Of a stretch of DNA of 64,000 bases, positions 44,501 to 64,000 are shown in pieces. This DNA comes from Streptomyces formicae. Its GTDB lineage: Bacteria; Actinomycetota; Actinomycetes; Streptomycetales; Streptomycetaceae. Both the position numbers and the translations under genes were made by a program. Numbering within the stretch: position 1 is the first letter of the stretch; the number at the start of each line of letters is the position of its first letter. The notes beneath the pieces were generated by a model. It saw only the letters and a program-made list of their open reading frames with translations. It made no database searches and was not told where the DNA came from. The stretch is from contig NZ_CP022685.1 of assembly GCF_002556545.1 (NCBI RefSeq), positions 8,534,001-8,598,000 of the forward strand, given 5' to 3'.

Positions 44501-47500
44501 CGGCGGCATCATCAAGATGGTCATGGCGCTGCGGCACGACACGCTGCCCAAGACCCTGCACGTCGCCGAGCCGACACCGCAGGTCGACTGGTCGACCGGC
44601 GACATCGAGCTCCTCACCGAGGCCAGGCCCTGGCCCGAGACGGGTCGGCCGCGCCGGTTCGCGGTGTCGTCGTTCGGCTTCAGCGGCACCAACGCGCACG
44701 CCATCGTCGAACAGGCACCGGTCACCGCGACCGCGACGCCGAAGACCGCACCGCGACCCGCCGCGTCCCCGCTGCCGCTGCTGGTCTCGGGACGGGGCGA
44801 GGACGCACTGCGGACCCAGGCGGAACGGCTCCGCGCCCACCTCGTGGCGCACCCGGACCTCGACCCGCTCGACGCCGCCGCCACCCTCGCGACCGAACGG
44901 CCCGCCCTCGGACACCGGGCGGTCGTCGTCGGCCGTGACCGCGACGAACTCCTCGCGAACCTCACGGCGCTCGTCGAGGGACGGACCGCGAACGAACTGG
45001 TCTCCGGCGTCGCAGGGGGACACCGCACCGCGTTCCTGTTCTCCGGCCAGGGTTCGCAGCGGCTCGGCATGGGCCGTGAACTGGCCGACGCCTACCCGGT
45101 GTTCGCCGAGGCCCTGAACCAGGTCCTCGCGGAGTTCGACCCGCAGGTGCGTGAGGTCCTCTTCGGGGAGGACACGGACGCGCTGAACGAGACGGGTGTG
45201 ACGCAGCCCGCGCTGTTCGCGATCGAGGTGGCGCTGTTCCGGCTTCTTGAGTCGTGGGGTGTACGTCCTGACGTGCTGGCTGGTCACTCGATCGGCGAGC
45301 TGGCTGCGGCACATGTATCTGGGGTGTGGTCCCTGGCGGACGCGGCCAAGGTCGTGTCTGCTCGTGCGGGTCTGATGCAGGCGCTGCCCGAGGGCGGTGC
45401 GATGGTCGCGATCCAGGCGACCGAGGACGAGGTCGCCGCCGACCTGCCGGAGACGGTGGGCATCGCGGCGGTCAACGGGCCCTCGGCGGTGGTCATTTCC
45501 GGTGTCGCCGCCGATGCGGAGGCCGTCGCCGAGCGGTGGCGTGCGGCGGGCCGCAAGGTGACCCGGCTCCGGGTCAGCCACGCGTTCCACTCGCCGCTCA
45601 TGCAGCCGATGCTCGACGAGTTCCGCTCGGTCCTTCAGAGCGTCACATACGAGGCTCCCGCGATCCCGATCGTGTCGACCCTGACCGGCGTCCAGGCGAG
45701 CGCTGACGAGCTGGCATCGCCCGAGTACTGGGTGCGCCACGTGCGCGAGTCGGTGCGCTTCGCCGACGCCGTCGCCACGCTGCGCGACCAGGGCACCGAC
45801 CTGTTCCTGGAGATCGGCCCCGGCGGTGTGCTCTGCGCGCTCGGCCAGGAGACCGCGCCGGAGGCGGCCTTCGTCCCCGCGCTGCGCGGCGGCGACCGCT
45901 CCGAGACGCTCGCCGTGGCGGTCGCCGCGGGCAGGCTGCACGTACTCGGCGTACCCGTCGACTGGTCCGCACTGACCACCGGCGGCACCCACGTCGACCT
46001 GCCCACCTACGCCTTCCGGCGCGACAGGTTCTGGCCGGCCGTCGCCGACGCCCCCGCCGGTGACGTCTCCGGCGCCGTCGACGCCCGGTTCTGGGCGGCG
46101 GTGGCGGACGGCGACCTCGGTGAACTCGCCGCCGAGCTCGCCGTGTCGCCCGACGACTCCATCGCCACGGTGCTGCCGCGGCTCTCGTCGTGGCGGCGCG
46201 AACAGGCCGAGCACTCCACCGTCGACAGCTGGCGCTACCGCGTCACCTGGCAGCCGATGAGCGACCCCACCCCGGCGCTCACGGGCACCTGGCTCGTCGT
46301 CAGCAGGGACGGCACGGGGGAGGAGCCCGTCACCGCCGCGCTGAGCAGGCACGGCGCACGCGTCCTGTCGGTCAGGACCGGCGAGGCGACGGACCGCGCG
46401 GCACTCGCGGCGCGCGTGGCCACCGACGAGCCCGTCGCGGGCGTGCTCTCCCTGCTCGCCCTCGACCCCGAACTGCCCTCCGCGGGCCTGACCGCCACCC
46501 TCGCCCTCATCCAGGCCCTCGGCGACAACGACCTCGCCGCGCCCCTGTGGTGCGCGACGCGAGGAGCGGCCCGCACCGGCGGCTCCGACGCCCCCGCGAA
46601 CCCCGACCAGGCGATGATCTGGGGCCTCGGCAGGGTCGCCGGACTCGAACAACCGGACCGCTGGGGCGGCCTGGTCGACCTCCCCGAGACGCTCGACGAG
46701 CGCGCGGGCACCCGTCTCGCGGGCGTCCTGTCCGCCGCGGGCGACGAGGACCAGCTCGCGCTGCGCAGCGGCGGACTGTTCGTCCGCAGGCTCGTCCGGG
46801 CCGCAGCGGGCCGCGTCGGGGACTGGAGCCCCAGCGGCACGGTCCTCGTCACCGGCGGCACCGGCGGGCTCGGCGCGCACATCGCCCGCTGGCTGATCGC
46901 CAAGGGCGCCGAGCACCTGCTGCTCACCAGCCGCCGCGGCCCGGCGGCCGAGGGCGCGGAGGAACTCCGGGCGGAACTCACCGCGTTGGGCGCCCGCGTC
47001 ACGATCGCCGCCTGCGACGCCGCGGACCGGGACGCCCTCGCCGCCCTGCTCGCCACGGTGCCCGACGAGTTCCCGCTCACCGGGGTCGTGCACGCGGCGG
47101 GCGTCCTCGACGACGGCGTGCTGTCCGGGCTCACCCCGGAGCGACTGCACGCCGTGCTGCGGCCGAAGGTCGACGCCGCGATCAACCTGGACGAACTGAC
47201 CAGGGACCACAAGCTGTCCGCGTTCGTGATGTTCTCCTCGCTCTCCGGCACGCTCGGCGGGTCGGGCCAGGCGAACTACGGGGCCGCCAACACCTTCCTG
47301 GAGACCCTCGCGGAACGACGCGCGGCGGCGGGCCTGCCCGCCACCACGGTCGCGTGGGGGCCCTGGGGCGGCGGCGGCATGGCCGAAGGGGCGCTCGGCG
47401 ACTCCCTGCGCCGCCGCGGCCTGAACCCGATGGAGCCCGAGCAGGCCATCGCCGCGCTGGACCGGGTGGTCCGGCTCGGCGACCCGATGGCGCTCGTCGC

Positions 47501-48128
47501 GGACATCGACTGGGACCTGTTCGCCCCGACCTTCACCGCGGTACGGCCCAGCCCGCTCCTATGGGAACTCTCCGGCGGACCCGCCGCCCGCGACACCGCG
47601 GACGCGAGTGCACCGAGCGACCTCACGGCCCGACTGACCGCCCTGTCGGGACCCGAACGCGAACGCGCCGTGCTCGACATGGTGCGCGAGTACGCGGCGG
47701 CCGTCCTCGGCCACGACGGCACCAAGCTCGTCGAGCCGGGCCGGGCGTTCCAGGAACTCGGCTTCGACTCGCTGACCTCGGTCGAGTTCCGCAACCTCCT
47801 CAACGTGGCCACGGGCCTGAGCCTGCCCGCCACGCTCGTCTTCGACCACCCCACGCCGTCCGCGCTCGCCGCGTACGTACTCGACGCGCTGCCCGGCGGC
47901 GGCGCGCCGACCATCGACGCGGAACTGGACCGCCTCGAATCCGCCCTGTCCCTCCTCACGCCCGACGACGAGCAGAGCACCGCCGTCGGCACCCGACTCC
48001 GCGCGCTCCTCTCCATGTGGGACGAGGCGCACACCCGCACGGAACCGGCCGAGTCCGCCACGGACGCGCGTACGGCGACGGCGGACGAGCTGCTCGCGCT
48101 GCTCGACGAACAACTCGGCAACTCCTGA
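23466..48128 (+). CDS. PKS3: five-module type I polyketide synthase (8220 aa)
   Basis: ATG 23466 to TGA 48126-48128. An N-terminal docking helix ([14 protein letters not shown] start) precedes five modules. 3.1: KS residue 34, AT 562, KR 1165, ACP Ser 1480. 3.2: KS 1541, AT 2069, DH 2424 (Phe 2457 for His), KR 2870 (LDD 2957), ACP Ser 3183. 3.3: KS 3243, AT 3771, DH 4126 (His 4159, Asp 4323), KR 4578 (LDD 4665), ACP Ser 4891. 3.4: KS 4951, AT 5484, DH 5839 (Ser 5872 for His), degenerate KR 6289, ACP Ser 6599. 3.5: KS 6658, AT 7188, KR 7791 (LDD 7881), ACP Ser 8102. A docking tail follows. All five KS cysteines and all five HAFH malonyl motifs are intact. Predicted output: OH (A), OH (B), ene, ketone, OH (B). 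It is unusually long and rich in internal repeats, so its assembly deserves a check. Confidence 0.98.
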   Translation: MSTDDKVLDYLKRLTADLRQTKQRLREVEEKAGEPIAIVGMSCRFPGGANSPEGLWRLVESGADAVSGFPVERGWDVESLYDADPDHSGTTYTREGGFLHEAMEFDADFFGISPREALAMDPQQRLLLETSWEALERAGIDPNSVRGSRAGVFVGTNGQDYAQLLMANQEAVEGYAGTGISASVISGRVSYTFGLEGPAVTVDTACSSSLVALHLAAQALQKDECELALVGGVTVMSTPGSFIEFSRQRGLSADGRCKAFADAADGTGWGEGVGMLLVERLSDAQRNGHEILAVVRGSAVNQDGASNGLTAPNGPSQQRVIRQALTGAGLAPGDVDVVEAHGTGTTLGDPIEAQALLATYGQDRDADRPLWLGSVKSNIGHTQAAAGVAGIIKMVMAMRHGLLPQTLHVDEPSSHVDWSAGAVELLTESQPWPETGRLRRAGVSSFGVSGTNAHVIVEQAPVAEPVEAVEPTSHDDGGVAPWVLSARSAEALREQAARLVSGAADLSPVDVGFSLATTRAVLEQRAVVVAEGAQDRLAALAALAEGRQAAGVVTGAAVTGLLGFLFSGQGSQRLGMGRELAQRFPVFAAALDEVLDLLAPEVREVLFGEDADALNETGVTQPALFAVEVALFRLLESWGVRPDVLAGHSIGELAAAHVAGVWTLSDAVKVVSARAGLMQALPEGGAMVAIQATEGEVAADLSETVGIAAVNGPSAVVISGVAADVEAVGEKWREAGRKVTKLRVSHAFHSPLMDPMLDDFRAVLESVSYEAPTLPIVSTLTGQLATADELTSPGYWVRHVRESVRFADAVVALREQGVAVFVEVGPGGTLAALGLGSAPDAVFLPALRADRSEETALVTTVAALHTRGVAIDWTAYFAGSGARRVDLPTYAFQRERFWLDALPVGEGVGRMSPVEARFWEAVEEGDVADFARTLDMSSEDPLSAVLPRLSAWRKEQRDRSAVEGWRYGVEWRSVAAGTRRLDGTWLVVAPVGEDRTEWVREALVRNGAQAHVLTVDLESVDWAEQLNELPVLSGVVSLLGLADAGVAHTVGVVRALGVAGVSAPLWCLTSGAVSAAPGDLVAGFEQSMVWGLGRVAGLEQSGRWGGLVDLPETADVATGDLLASVLAGASGEDQVAVRGGEILGRRLVPAPVGKVLSGEGWTPRGTVLVTGGLGALGGHVSRWLAGNGAEHLLLTSRRGLATDGAEDLCAELTALGARVTVAACDVADRDALAELLASVPEEFPLTAVVHAAGVERSASLAHLEADDLAGVLAAKADGARNLHELLADAPLDAFVLFSSIAGIWGSSGQGAYAAANAYLDSLAEHRRAAGLPATAVAWGPWADGGMVANAGRHAAAQLRRLGLPAMAPAAAIMGLATALDRRDGNVAIADMDWERFAATFTAQRPSPLLSELPQVRAMFEVKAAEQGSSALAQRLAGLDAAEQERQLTELVRYEAAAVLGHVSADAFSANRAFRDLGFDSLTAVELRSRLSEVTGMALPSTLVFDYPTAADLAAHLRTELSGAGVDFAPTTPALTSGVADEPIAIVGMACRFPGGVTSPEGLWQVLLSGEDAVSDFPTDRGWDLEGLYDPDPDGVGTSYSRSGAFLSDVSGFDAAFFGISPREALAMDPQQRLLLETSWEAIERAGIDPNAIRGGRVGVFVGSNMQDYTHVIGESAEDVGGYVATGNAASVASGRLSYTFGFEGPAVTVDTACSSSLVALHLAAQALRSGECEMALAGGVTVMSTPGAFIEFSRQRGLALDGRCKAFADAADGTGWGEGVGMLAVERLSDAQRNGHKILAVVRGSAVNQDGASNGLTAPNGPSQQRVIRQALETAGLTPSDVDAVEAHGTGTKLGDPIEAQALLATYGQDRAGEPLWLGSMKSNIGHTQAAAGVAAVIKMVMAMRHGVLPKTLHVNEPSSHVDWSTGAVELLTDERAWPDVDRPWRAGVSSFGFSGTNAHAIIEQAPAVEQDEAPETPARDAGAVVPWVLSAGDEGALRDQAERLLSLIDEHEPVDVGYSLATSRARLSHRAVAVGADRSELRAALEALAEGRPTGGAVTGVADEPGRVGFLFSGQGSQRLGMGRELALRFPVFAEALDEVLDLLAPEVRDVLFGEDADALNETGVTQPALFAVEVALFRLLESWGVRPDVLAGHSIGELAAAHVSGVWSLADAVKVVSARAGLMQALPEGGAMVAIQATEDEVAADLPDGVGIAAVNGPSAVVISGVAADVEAVGEKWREAGRKVTKLRVSHAFHSPLMDPMLDEFRTVLEGVSYEAPSIPIVSTLTGQLATADELTSPEYWVRHVRESVRFADAVSALVAEGVGTFVEVGPGGTLSALGQDSAPDAGFVPVLRTEQTEETALVSALARLCARGVRTDWEGFFAGRGARRVDLPTYAFQRERFWPDTLPTVGDVSAAGLGAAEHPLLGAAVAVGDTDGALLTGRLSVRTHPWLADFAVRGSTLLPGSAFVELAIRAGDQVGCDLIEELTLDTPLVLPENGSVRVQVWVGGADESGRRELTFYSSEGDADDAGAWHRHATGVLRSGASAAAAPLGEWPPAGAEAVDVDGLYDGLLGSDLEYGPVFQGLRAAWRSGDEVFAEVALPDGVKADGFGLHPALLEAVLPAIGLMDATDVPEGLPSSWSGVRLHASGATELRVRLALTGPDRVSLTVADGSGAPVATVDSLELRPVALPRQEREALFGVDWASVPVVEDAVSSVEWVSDLAESSAELADFVALSCPVEATSDPAADAHEAAHWALGAIQMWLAEERFEASRLAVVTRGAVATADGEDVRNLAHAAVWGLVRSAQSENPDRIVLVDLDEEPESADMLPSLLACGEPQLAVRAGAASAPRLARAQQSVVDELGFGDGAVLITGATGTLGGLVARHLVAERDVRSLLLVSRRGADAEGAAELRDELVAQGAEVTFAACDVSDRDAVAALLSAHEISAVVHTAGVLDDGTIGSLTPERIDGVFRPKVDAAWHLHELTQDLDLSAFVLFSSVAGVLGGPGQGNYAAANTFLDALAQHRRASGLAATSLAWGLWADASGMAGSLDEADVRRMARGGVLPLRSVEGLALFDAAGRTGRALLAPVPLDLAAFRKQARTQSVPHLLRALVRGATRRTAVAGRVARSGLAQSLVGMSAAEREKTLLDLVLGHVAVVLGHSSAHSVAPERAFRELGFDSLSSVELRNRLNVATELALPATLVFDYPTPAALAAYLGAELLGGVVDAVVDSPVSTGVADEPIVIVGMSCRFPGGVSSPEDLWRLVESGADAVSEFPADRGWDLDSLYDPDPEHSLTTYSRMGAFLDQVADFDPEFFGISPREALAMDPQQRLLLETSWEVFERAGIDPQAMRGSRSGVFVGTNGQDYMALLMAAQEMVEGYAGTGISASVISGRLSYTFGLEGPAVTVDTACSSSLVALHLAAQALRSGECEMALVGGATVMSTPGAFVEFSRQRGLAEDGRVKAFADAADGTGWGEGVGMLLVERLSDAQRNGHEILAVVRGSAVNQDGASNGLTAPNGPSQQRVIRQALASAGLVAADVDAMEAHGTGTKLGDPIEAQALLATYGQDRPADRPLLLGSIKSNIGHTQAAAGVAGVIKMVMAMRHGVLPQTLHVDEPSTHVDWSAGAVELLTEAKPWPAADRPWRAGVSSFGVSGTNAHVIVEQAPVAEPVEAVESTAHDDGGVVPWVLSARSAEALREQAARLGSGAAGLSPVDVGFSLATTRAVLEQRAVVVAEGAEERLAALTALAEGRQAAGVVMGAAVTGPLGFLFSGQGSQRLGMGRELASRFPVFAEALEQVLAEFDPQVREVLLGEDADALNETGVTQPALFAVEVALFRLFESWGVRPDVLAGHSIGELAAAHVAGVWSLKDAVKVVSARAGLMQALPEGGAMVAIQATEEEIAGDLSETVGIAAVNGPSSLVVSGVAADVEAVEEKWREAGRKVTKLRVSHAFHSPLMDPMLDDFRQVLESVSYEAPSIPIVSTLTGQLATADELTSPEYWVRHVRESVRFADAVSALVAEGVGTFVEVGPGGTLSALGRESAPDSAFVPVLRTNRPEESALTTALAEVHIRGAQVDWDAYFAGSGARRVDLPTYAFQRERYWLDVVPGAGDVSAAGLGPAEHPLLGATVVLGGTDGVLLTGRLSTQTHPWLADHAVMGSVLLPGTAFLELAVRAGDQVGCDLVEELTLETPLVLPESGAVRVQVSVGAEDASGGRELAFYASAGDMEDGRSWTRHATGVLRSGGRSGGEALVAWPPAGAESVDLDGFYENMAEDGFGYGQVFQGLRAVWREGETLFAEVALPEGVQAEGFGLHPALLDAALHATGVTRAVDDPGKLPSSWSGVRLHASGATELRVRLAPTGSDGLSLTVADGSGAPVASVDSLELLPAVPVQAATDAHDDALFGVDWAPVTLVEDVAPTVEWASDLAELASSSTELADFVALSCPVEATSDPAADAHEAAHWALDAVQTWLGEERFDAARLVVVTRRAVATEDGEDVRNLAHAAVWGLVRSAQSENPDRIVLVDLDEAASLDVLPAVLATGEPQLALRAGVASAPRLARAARSVVDEPGFGTGAVLITGATGTLGGLVARHLVAERDVRNLLLVSRRGADAQGAAELRDELVAQGAEVTFAACDVSDRDAVAALLSAHEISAVVHTAGVLDDGVIGSLTPERIDGVFRPKVDAAWHLHELTQDLDLSAFVMFSSAAGVFGGPGQGNYAAANAFLDALAQHRRASGLAATSLAWGLWADASGMAGSLDEADVRRMARGGVLPLRSAEGLALFDAAGRTGRALLAPVPLDLAAFRKQARTQPVPHLLRALVRGATRRTAVAGRVARSGLAQSLVGMSAAEREKTLLDLVLGHVAVVLGHSSAHSVAPERAFRELGFDSLSSVELRNRLNVATELALPATLVFDYPTPAALAAYLGAELLGGVVDAVIDSPVSTGVADEPIVIVGMSCRFPGGVGSPEDLWRLVESGADAVSEFPADRGWDLDSLYDPDPEHSLTTYSRMGAFLDQVADFDPEFFGISPREALAMDPQQRLLLETSWEVFERAGIDPNSVRGSRSGVFVGTNGQDYTALLMAARENVDGYVGTGNAASVISGRLSYTFGLEGPAVTVDTACSSSLVALHWASQSLQKGECEMALVGGVTVMSTPGAFIEFSRQRGLAEDGRVKAFADAADGTGWGEGVGMLLVERLSDAQRNGHEILAVVRGSAVNQDGASNGLTAPNGPSQQRVIRQALASAGLSAADVDAMEAHGTGTKLGDPIEAQALLATYGQDRPADRPLLLGSIKSNIGHTQAAAGVAGVIKMVMAMRHGVLPQTLHVDEPSTHVDWSAGAVELLTESQPWPESGRLRRAGVSSFGVSGTNAHTIIEQAPETERTETPEPLPVDTVDTVVPWALSARSAEALREQAARLKSFVEASGDLSVLDVGRALISSRAVLEHRAVVAGADRSELLDALTAVAEGRPTGGAVTGVADEPGRVGFLFSGQGSQRLGMGRELASRFPVFAEALDEVLDLLAPEVREVLFGEDADALNETGVTQPALFAVEVALFRLLESWGVRPDALAGHSIGELAAAHVSGVWSLSDAVKVVSARGRLMQALPEGGTMVAIQATEEEVAGDLPGTVGIAAVNGPNSVVVSGVAADVEAVAGRWREAGRKVTQLRVSHAFHSPLMDPMLDDFRQVLESVSYEAPSIPIVSTLTGVRATADELGSPDYWVRHVRESVRFADAVSTLVAEGVGAFVEVGPGGTLSALGRESASDATFVPALRGERPEALAVTTAAGHLHVRGVTVDWDAFFAGHVTRRVDLPTYAFQRERYWPDVLAAVGDVSAAGLGAAEHPLLGAAVTLGGTEGVLLTGRLSVQTHPWLADSVVRGSTLLPGSAFVELAVRAGDQVGCDLVEELTLETPLVLPESGAVRVQVSVGAEDASGGRELAFYASEGDVDDAGSWTRHATGLLRAGGGAGGESLVVWPPAGAEAVDLDGYYDRMAEGGFGYGPAFRGLRAAWRVGDEVFAEVALPDGVKPDGFGLHPALLDAALHTIGLTADDDGAGRLPFSWSRVRLHASGATVLRVRLTPAGPAGTDAVALTIADGTGAPVASVDTLVLRPMTATVTRQEQEALFGVDWVPVPPSDGEAPTTRWTDLAALTRAQDTDQPDFVVLPCPVEAGADPAAAAHWALDAVQTWLGEERFDAARLVVVTRRAVATEDGEDVRNLAHAAVWGLVRSAQSENPDRIVLVDLDEEAASTEALPAVLATGEPQLALRAGAASAPRLARARQSLVADPGLGSGTVLVTGAADTLGGLVARHLVAERDVRSLLLVGGRGVEAAGAVELRDELTARGAEVTFAACDAADRDALAALLAEHRISAVVHTTAFADDDRTTGSPTGDRIDTVFRPGADAAYHLHELTRDLDLSAFVLFSSAAGTFGTPGQGLHAAVSTFHDALAQHRAAAGLPAISLARGPWETAGGPLDGDTLPTTVDGVHPLGTAEGLALFDAAASTGRTLLAPVPLDLPALHKQARTEQVPHLLRALVRGTARRAAAAAHVAGSALAQSLAGLTGAERDKALLDLVLGHVAVVLGHGSAHAVAPERAFKELGFDSLTAVEFRDRLNAATELRLPATLVFDYPTPAALVAYIAAELAGAPVDAAPARRTPAVSDEPIAIVGMSCRYPGGANSPEELWRLVHEGVDAISEFPTNRGWDLEALYDPDPDHFGTTYAREGGFLHDADRFDPAFFGISPREALAMDPQQRLLLETSWEAFEHAGVDPTGVRGRDIGVFAGTSLQDYDALLASSEESVEGYVGTGNAASVMAGRLSYTFGLEGPAVTVDTACSSSLVAMHLAAQALRSGECDMALAGGVTVMSTPGAFLDFSRQRGLSVDGRCRPFSSDAEGTGWGEGVGMLVLEKLSDAQRNGHQILAVVRGSAVNQDGASNGLTAPNGPSQQRVIRQALASAGLSAADVDVMEAHGTGTKLGDPIEAQALLATYGQDRPADQPLWLGSLKSNIGHTQAAAGVGGIIKMVMALRHDTLPKTLHVAEPTPQVDWSTGDIELLTEARPWPETGRPRRFAVSSFGFSGTNAHAIVEQAPVTATATPKTAPRPAASPLPLLVSGRGEDALRTQAERLRAHLVAHPDLDPLDAAATLATERPALGHRAVVVGRDRDELLANLTALVEGRTANELVSGVAGGHRTAFLFSGQGSQRLGMGRELADAYPVFAEALNQVLAEFDPQVREVLFGEDTDALNETGVTQPALFAIEVALFRLLESWGVRPDVLAGHSIGELAAAHVSGVWSLADAAKVVSARAGLMQALPEGGAMVAIQATEDEVAADLPETVGIAAVNGPSAVVISGVAADAEAVAERWRAAGRKVTRLRVSHAFHSPLMQPMLDEFRSVLQSVTYEAPAIPIVSTLTGVQASADELASPEYWVRHVRESVRFADAVATLRDQGTDLFLEIGPGGVLCALGQETAPEAAFVPALRGGDRSETLAVAVAAGRLHVLGVPVDWSALTTGGTHVDLPTYAFRRDRFWPAVADAPAGDVSGAVDARFWAAVADGDLGELAAELAVSPDDSIATVLPRLSSWRREQAEHSTVDSWRYRVTWQPMSDPTPALTGTWLVVSRDGTGEEPVTAALSRHGARVLSVRTGEATDRAALAARVATDEPVAGVLSLLALDPELPSAGLTATLALIQALGDNDLAAPLWCATRGAARTGGSDAPANPDQAMIWGLGRVAGLEQPDRWGGLVDLPETLDERAGTRLAGVLSAAGDEDQLALRSGGLFVRRLVRAAAGRVGDWSPSGTVLVTGGTGGLGAHIARWLIAKGAEHLLLTSRRGPAAEGAEELRAELTALGARVTIAACDAADRDALAALLATVPDEFPLTGVVHAAGVLDDGVLSGLTPERLHAVLRPKVDAAINLDELTRDHKLSAFVMFSSLSGTLGGSGQANYGAANTFLETLAERRAAAGLPATTVAWGPWGGGGMAEGALGDSLRRRGLNPMEPEQAIAALDRVVRLGDPMALVADIDWDLFAPTFTAVRPSPLLWELSGGPAARDTADASAPSDLTARLTALSGPERERAVLDMVREYAAAVLGHDGTKLVEPGRAFQELGFDSLTSVEFRNLLNVATGLSLPATLVFDHPTPSALAAYVLDALPGGGAPTIDAELDRLESALSLLTPDDEQSTAVGTRLRALLSMWDEAHTRTEPAESATDARTATADELLALLDEQLGNS
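23565..28025 (+). other. Module 3.1: KS-AT(malonyl)-KR(A-type)-ACP
   Basis: KS Cys codon 24081 with fingerprint GTNGQDY (23928-23948), AT GHSIG (25404-25418) and HAFH (25701-25712), dimerization-element segment (about 26196-26350), KR with Trp codon 27375 and Tyr codon 27399 and no LDD, ACP Ser codon 27903. Predicted A-type hydroxyl. The KS-AT block matches module 3.3 at a constant offset of 9627 bases. Confidence 0.92.
28086..33145 (+). other. Module 3.2: KS-AT(malonyl)-DH(dead)-KR(B-type)-ACP
   Basis: KS Cys codon 28602 with fingerprint GSNMQDY (28449-28469), AT HAFH 30222-30233, DH with several active-site losses (separate entry), KR with LDD 32334-32342, TGATGTLGG loop and Tyr codon 32505, ACP Ser codon 33012. 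Predicted product is a B-type hydroxyl. The following KS has the GTNGQDY class, which agrees. Confidence 0.9.
30735..31545 (+). pseudogene. DH of module 3.2, inactive by several changes
   Basis: The catalytic His is Phe (codon 30834, motif [10 protein letters not shown]). In the second helix the Asp is Glu (codon 31326) and the following His is Pro (codon 31338), giving LLEAVLP instead of LLDAALH. The GYGP motif is EYGP. Three core motifs are altered, so this is the most decayed of the DH domains here, yet it remains in frame and full length. Confidence 0.9.
31960..34470 (+). repeat. Copy 1 of a module-scale direct repeat (offset 5124)
   Basis: From the KR of module 3.2 through its ACP and the complete KS of module 3.3, this stretch aligns with 37084-39594 at a constant offset of 5124 bases. 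KR LDD, KR Tyr, ACP Ser, KS start, KS Cys and KS end all keep that spacing, and even the inter-module linker ([15 protein letters not shown]) is shared. A one-codon indel near 31930 and divergence after the KS mark the ends. Confidence 0.85.
33192..38265 (+). other. Module 3.3: KS-AT(malonyl)-DH-KR(B-type)-ACP
   Basis: KS Cys codon 33708 with fingerprint GTNGQDY (33555-33575), AT HAFH 35328-35339, DH with catalytic His codon 35940 and Asp codon 36432, KR with LDD 37458-37466 and Tyr codon 37629, ACP Ser codon 38136. Predicted output is an enoyl thioester. Two cautions: the DH motif GYGP reads GYGQ (Pro to Gln, codon 36318), and the following KS (3.4) has a fingerprint of the hydroxyl class, so incomplete dehydration is possible. 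Confidence 0.86.
35817..37720 (+). repeat. DH-KR cassette, copy in module 3.3
   Basis: This stretch aligns with 55502-57405 in module 4.2 at a constant offset of 19685 bases from the DH start through the KR Tyr: DH His, DH Asp, KR start, LDD and Tyr all keep that spacing, with very high protein identity. The spacing shifts by 6 bases before the ACP serine. It indicates cassette copying or gene conversion between PKS3 and PKS4. Confidence 0.85.
37084..39594 (+). repeat. Copy 2 of the module-scale direct repeat (offset 5124)
   Basis: Partner of 31960-34470. It covers the module 3.3 KR, ACP and the whole KS of module 3.4. The KS proteins differ at scattered positions, mainly around the fingerprint loop. 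Confidence 0.85.
40980..41810 (+). pseudogene. DH of module 3.4, catalytic His replaced by Ser
   Basis: The motif reads [10 protein letters not shown] with Ser at codon 41079. The second helix LLDAALH (Asp codon 41571) and GYGP are intact. Around the active site ([16 protein letters not shown]) it matches the dead DH of module 3.2 and differs from the active DHs of 3.3 and 4.2 ([16 protein letters not shown] and [16 protein letters not shown]), suggesting a shared inactive ancestor or copying between 3.2 and 3.4. Confidence 0.85.
41822..43060 (+). pseudogene. KR of module 3.4, inactive
   Basis: The structural half (to about 42320) is intact and close to that of other modules. In the catalytic half the nucleotide-binding loop reads TGAADTLGG (42345-42371), the lysine of RPKVDAA is Gly (codon 42654), the catalytic Tyr is His (codon 42765) and the following Asn is Ser (codon 42777). 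SLAWG has become SLARG. The LDD region reads ADDD. Ketoreduction is therefore not expected. The domain is in frame with no stop. Confidence 0.93.
43437..47890 (+). other. Module 3.5: KS-AT(malonyl)-KR(B-type)-ACP
   Basis: KS Cys codon 43953 with fingerprint GTSLQDY (43800-43820), AT GHSIG (45282-45296) and HAFH (45579-45590), no DH but a dimerization-element-like segment (about 46060-46215), KR with LDD 47106-47114 and Tyr codon 47277, ACP Ser codon 47769. It is the only KR-only module here with a B-type KR. Predicted B-type hydroxyl. Confidence 0.92.
47893..48125 (+). other. C-terminal docking segment of PKS3
   Basis: The post-ACP tail has a helix [15 protein letters not shown], a second helix [13 protein letters not shown], an acidic linker and the end helix [15 protein letters not shown]. 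The expected partner is the PKS4 N-terminus. The last 35 coding bases recur downstream of the stop codon. Confidence 0.8.
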
Positions 48129-48176
48129 GCACCAGCCGCTCGCGCTGCTCGACGAACAACTCGGTAGGTCCTGAGC
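48092..48176 (+). repeat. Duplicated 3' end of PKS3 in the PKS3-PKS4 gap
   Basis: Bases 48092-48130 (end of PKS3 including its stop) recur at 48138-48176, with 36 of 39 bases identical. The second copy, read in its own frame from 48139, encodes [11 protein letters not shown] followed by TGA (48172-48174), against [11 protein letters not shown] in PKS3. The offset is 46 bases, so the copy is out of frame with PKS3 and not translated with it. It looks like the relic of a docking-domain-coding end. Confidence 0.9.
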
Positions 48177-48190
48177 TCATGAACACATCT

Positions 48191-48196
48191 GAAGGG
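48191..48196 (+). promoter_or_regulatory. Ribosome binding site of PKS4
   Basis: GAAGGG lies 9 bases before ATG 48206. An in-frame ATG also occurs at 48179, but the ribosome site and the docking-domain match to PKS2 and PKS3 favour 48206. Confidence 0.65.
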
Positions 48197-48205
48197 TCCA
48201 AGCAC

Positions 48206-64000
<15,795 letters not shown>

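Overview
The whole window lies inside one modular (cis-AT, type I) polyketide synthase locus. Very high GC, strong G/C bias at third codon positions, Shine-Dalgarno-led genes and giant multimodular proteins point to Streptomyces or a close actinomycete. All four genes run on the + strand in tandem with gaps of only 53, 78 and 77 bases. I found no tRNA, rRNA, CRISPR, transposase, regulator or tailoring gene, and no stretch of 300 bases without coding sequence.

Layout. PKS1 (1-4194) is cut at its 5' end; only its last module is visible: KS tail-AT-DH-KR-ACP. PKS2 (4248-23387, 6379 aa) has four modules: three KS-AT-KR-ACP modules with A-type KRs, then KS-AT-DH-KR-ACP with an odd, methylmalonyl-like AT and a DH lacking its catalytic His. 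PKS3 (23466-48128, 8220 aa) has five modules: KR only (A-type); DH(dead)-KR; DH-KR; DH(dead)-KR(dead); KR only (B-type). PKS4 (48206 to the window end) has three full modules, KR only (A-type), DH-KR and DH-KR, plus the first 300 residues of a fourth KS. In the entries modules are numbered gene.module (2.1 to 2.4, 3.1 to 3.5, 4.1 to 4.4). No enoylreductase or thioesterase is present.

How the genes work together. PKS1-3 end in class-1-type C-terminal docking segments and PKS2-4 begin with short coiled-coil N-terminal docking segments. The order PKS1>2>3>4 is therefore the natural reading, and the KS fingerprints agree with it. Predicted beta-carbon states in order are: ene; OH, OH, OH (A-type KRs); OH (B-type) with an alpha-branch; OH (A); OH (B); ene (uncertain); ketone; OH (B); OH (A); ene; ene. 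This is a middle portion of a long 1,3-polyol chain with one likely methyl branch, one ketone able to form a cyclic hemiketal, and a downstream diene. Twelve of 13 ATs carry the malonyl-type HAFH motif. The loading module, release step and final product lie outside the window, so I do not name the compound.

Beyond the standard annotation: (i) a short KS fingerprint about 51 residues before the active-site Cys sorts the KSs into classes that track the beta-carbon state made by the previous module, with two exceptions; (ii) four reductive domains carry active-site losses; (iii) several kilobase-scale, nearly indel-free internal repeats show module duplication and cassette copying; (iv) a mutated second copy of the PKS3 3' end lies in the PKS3-PKS4 gap.
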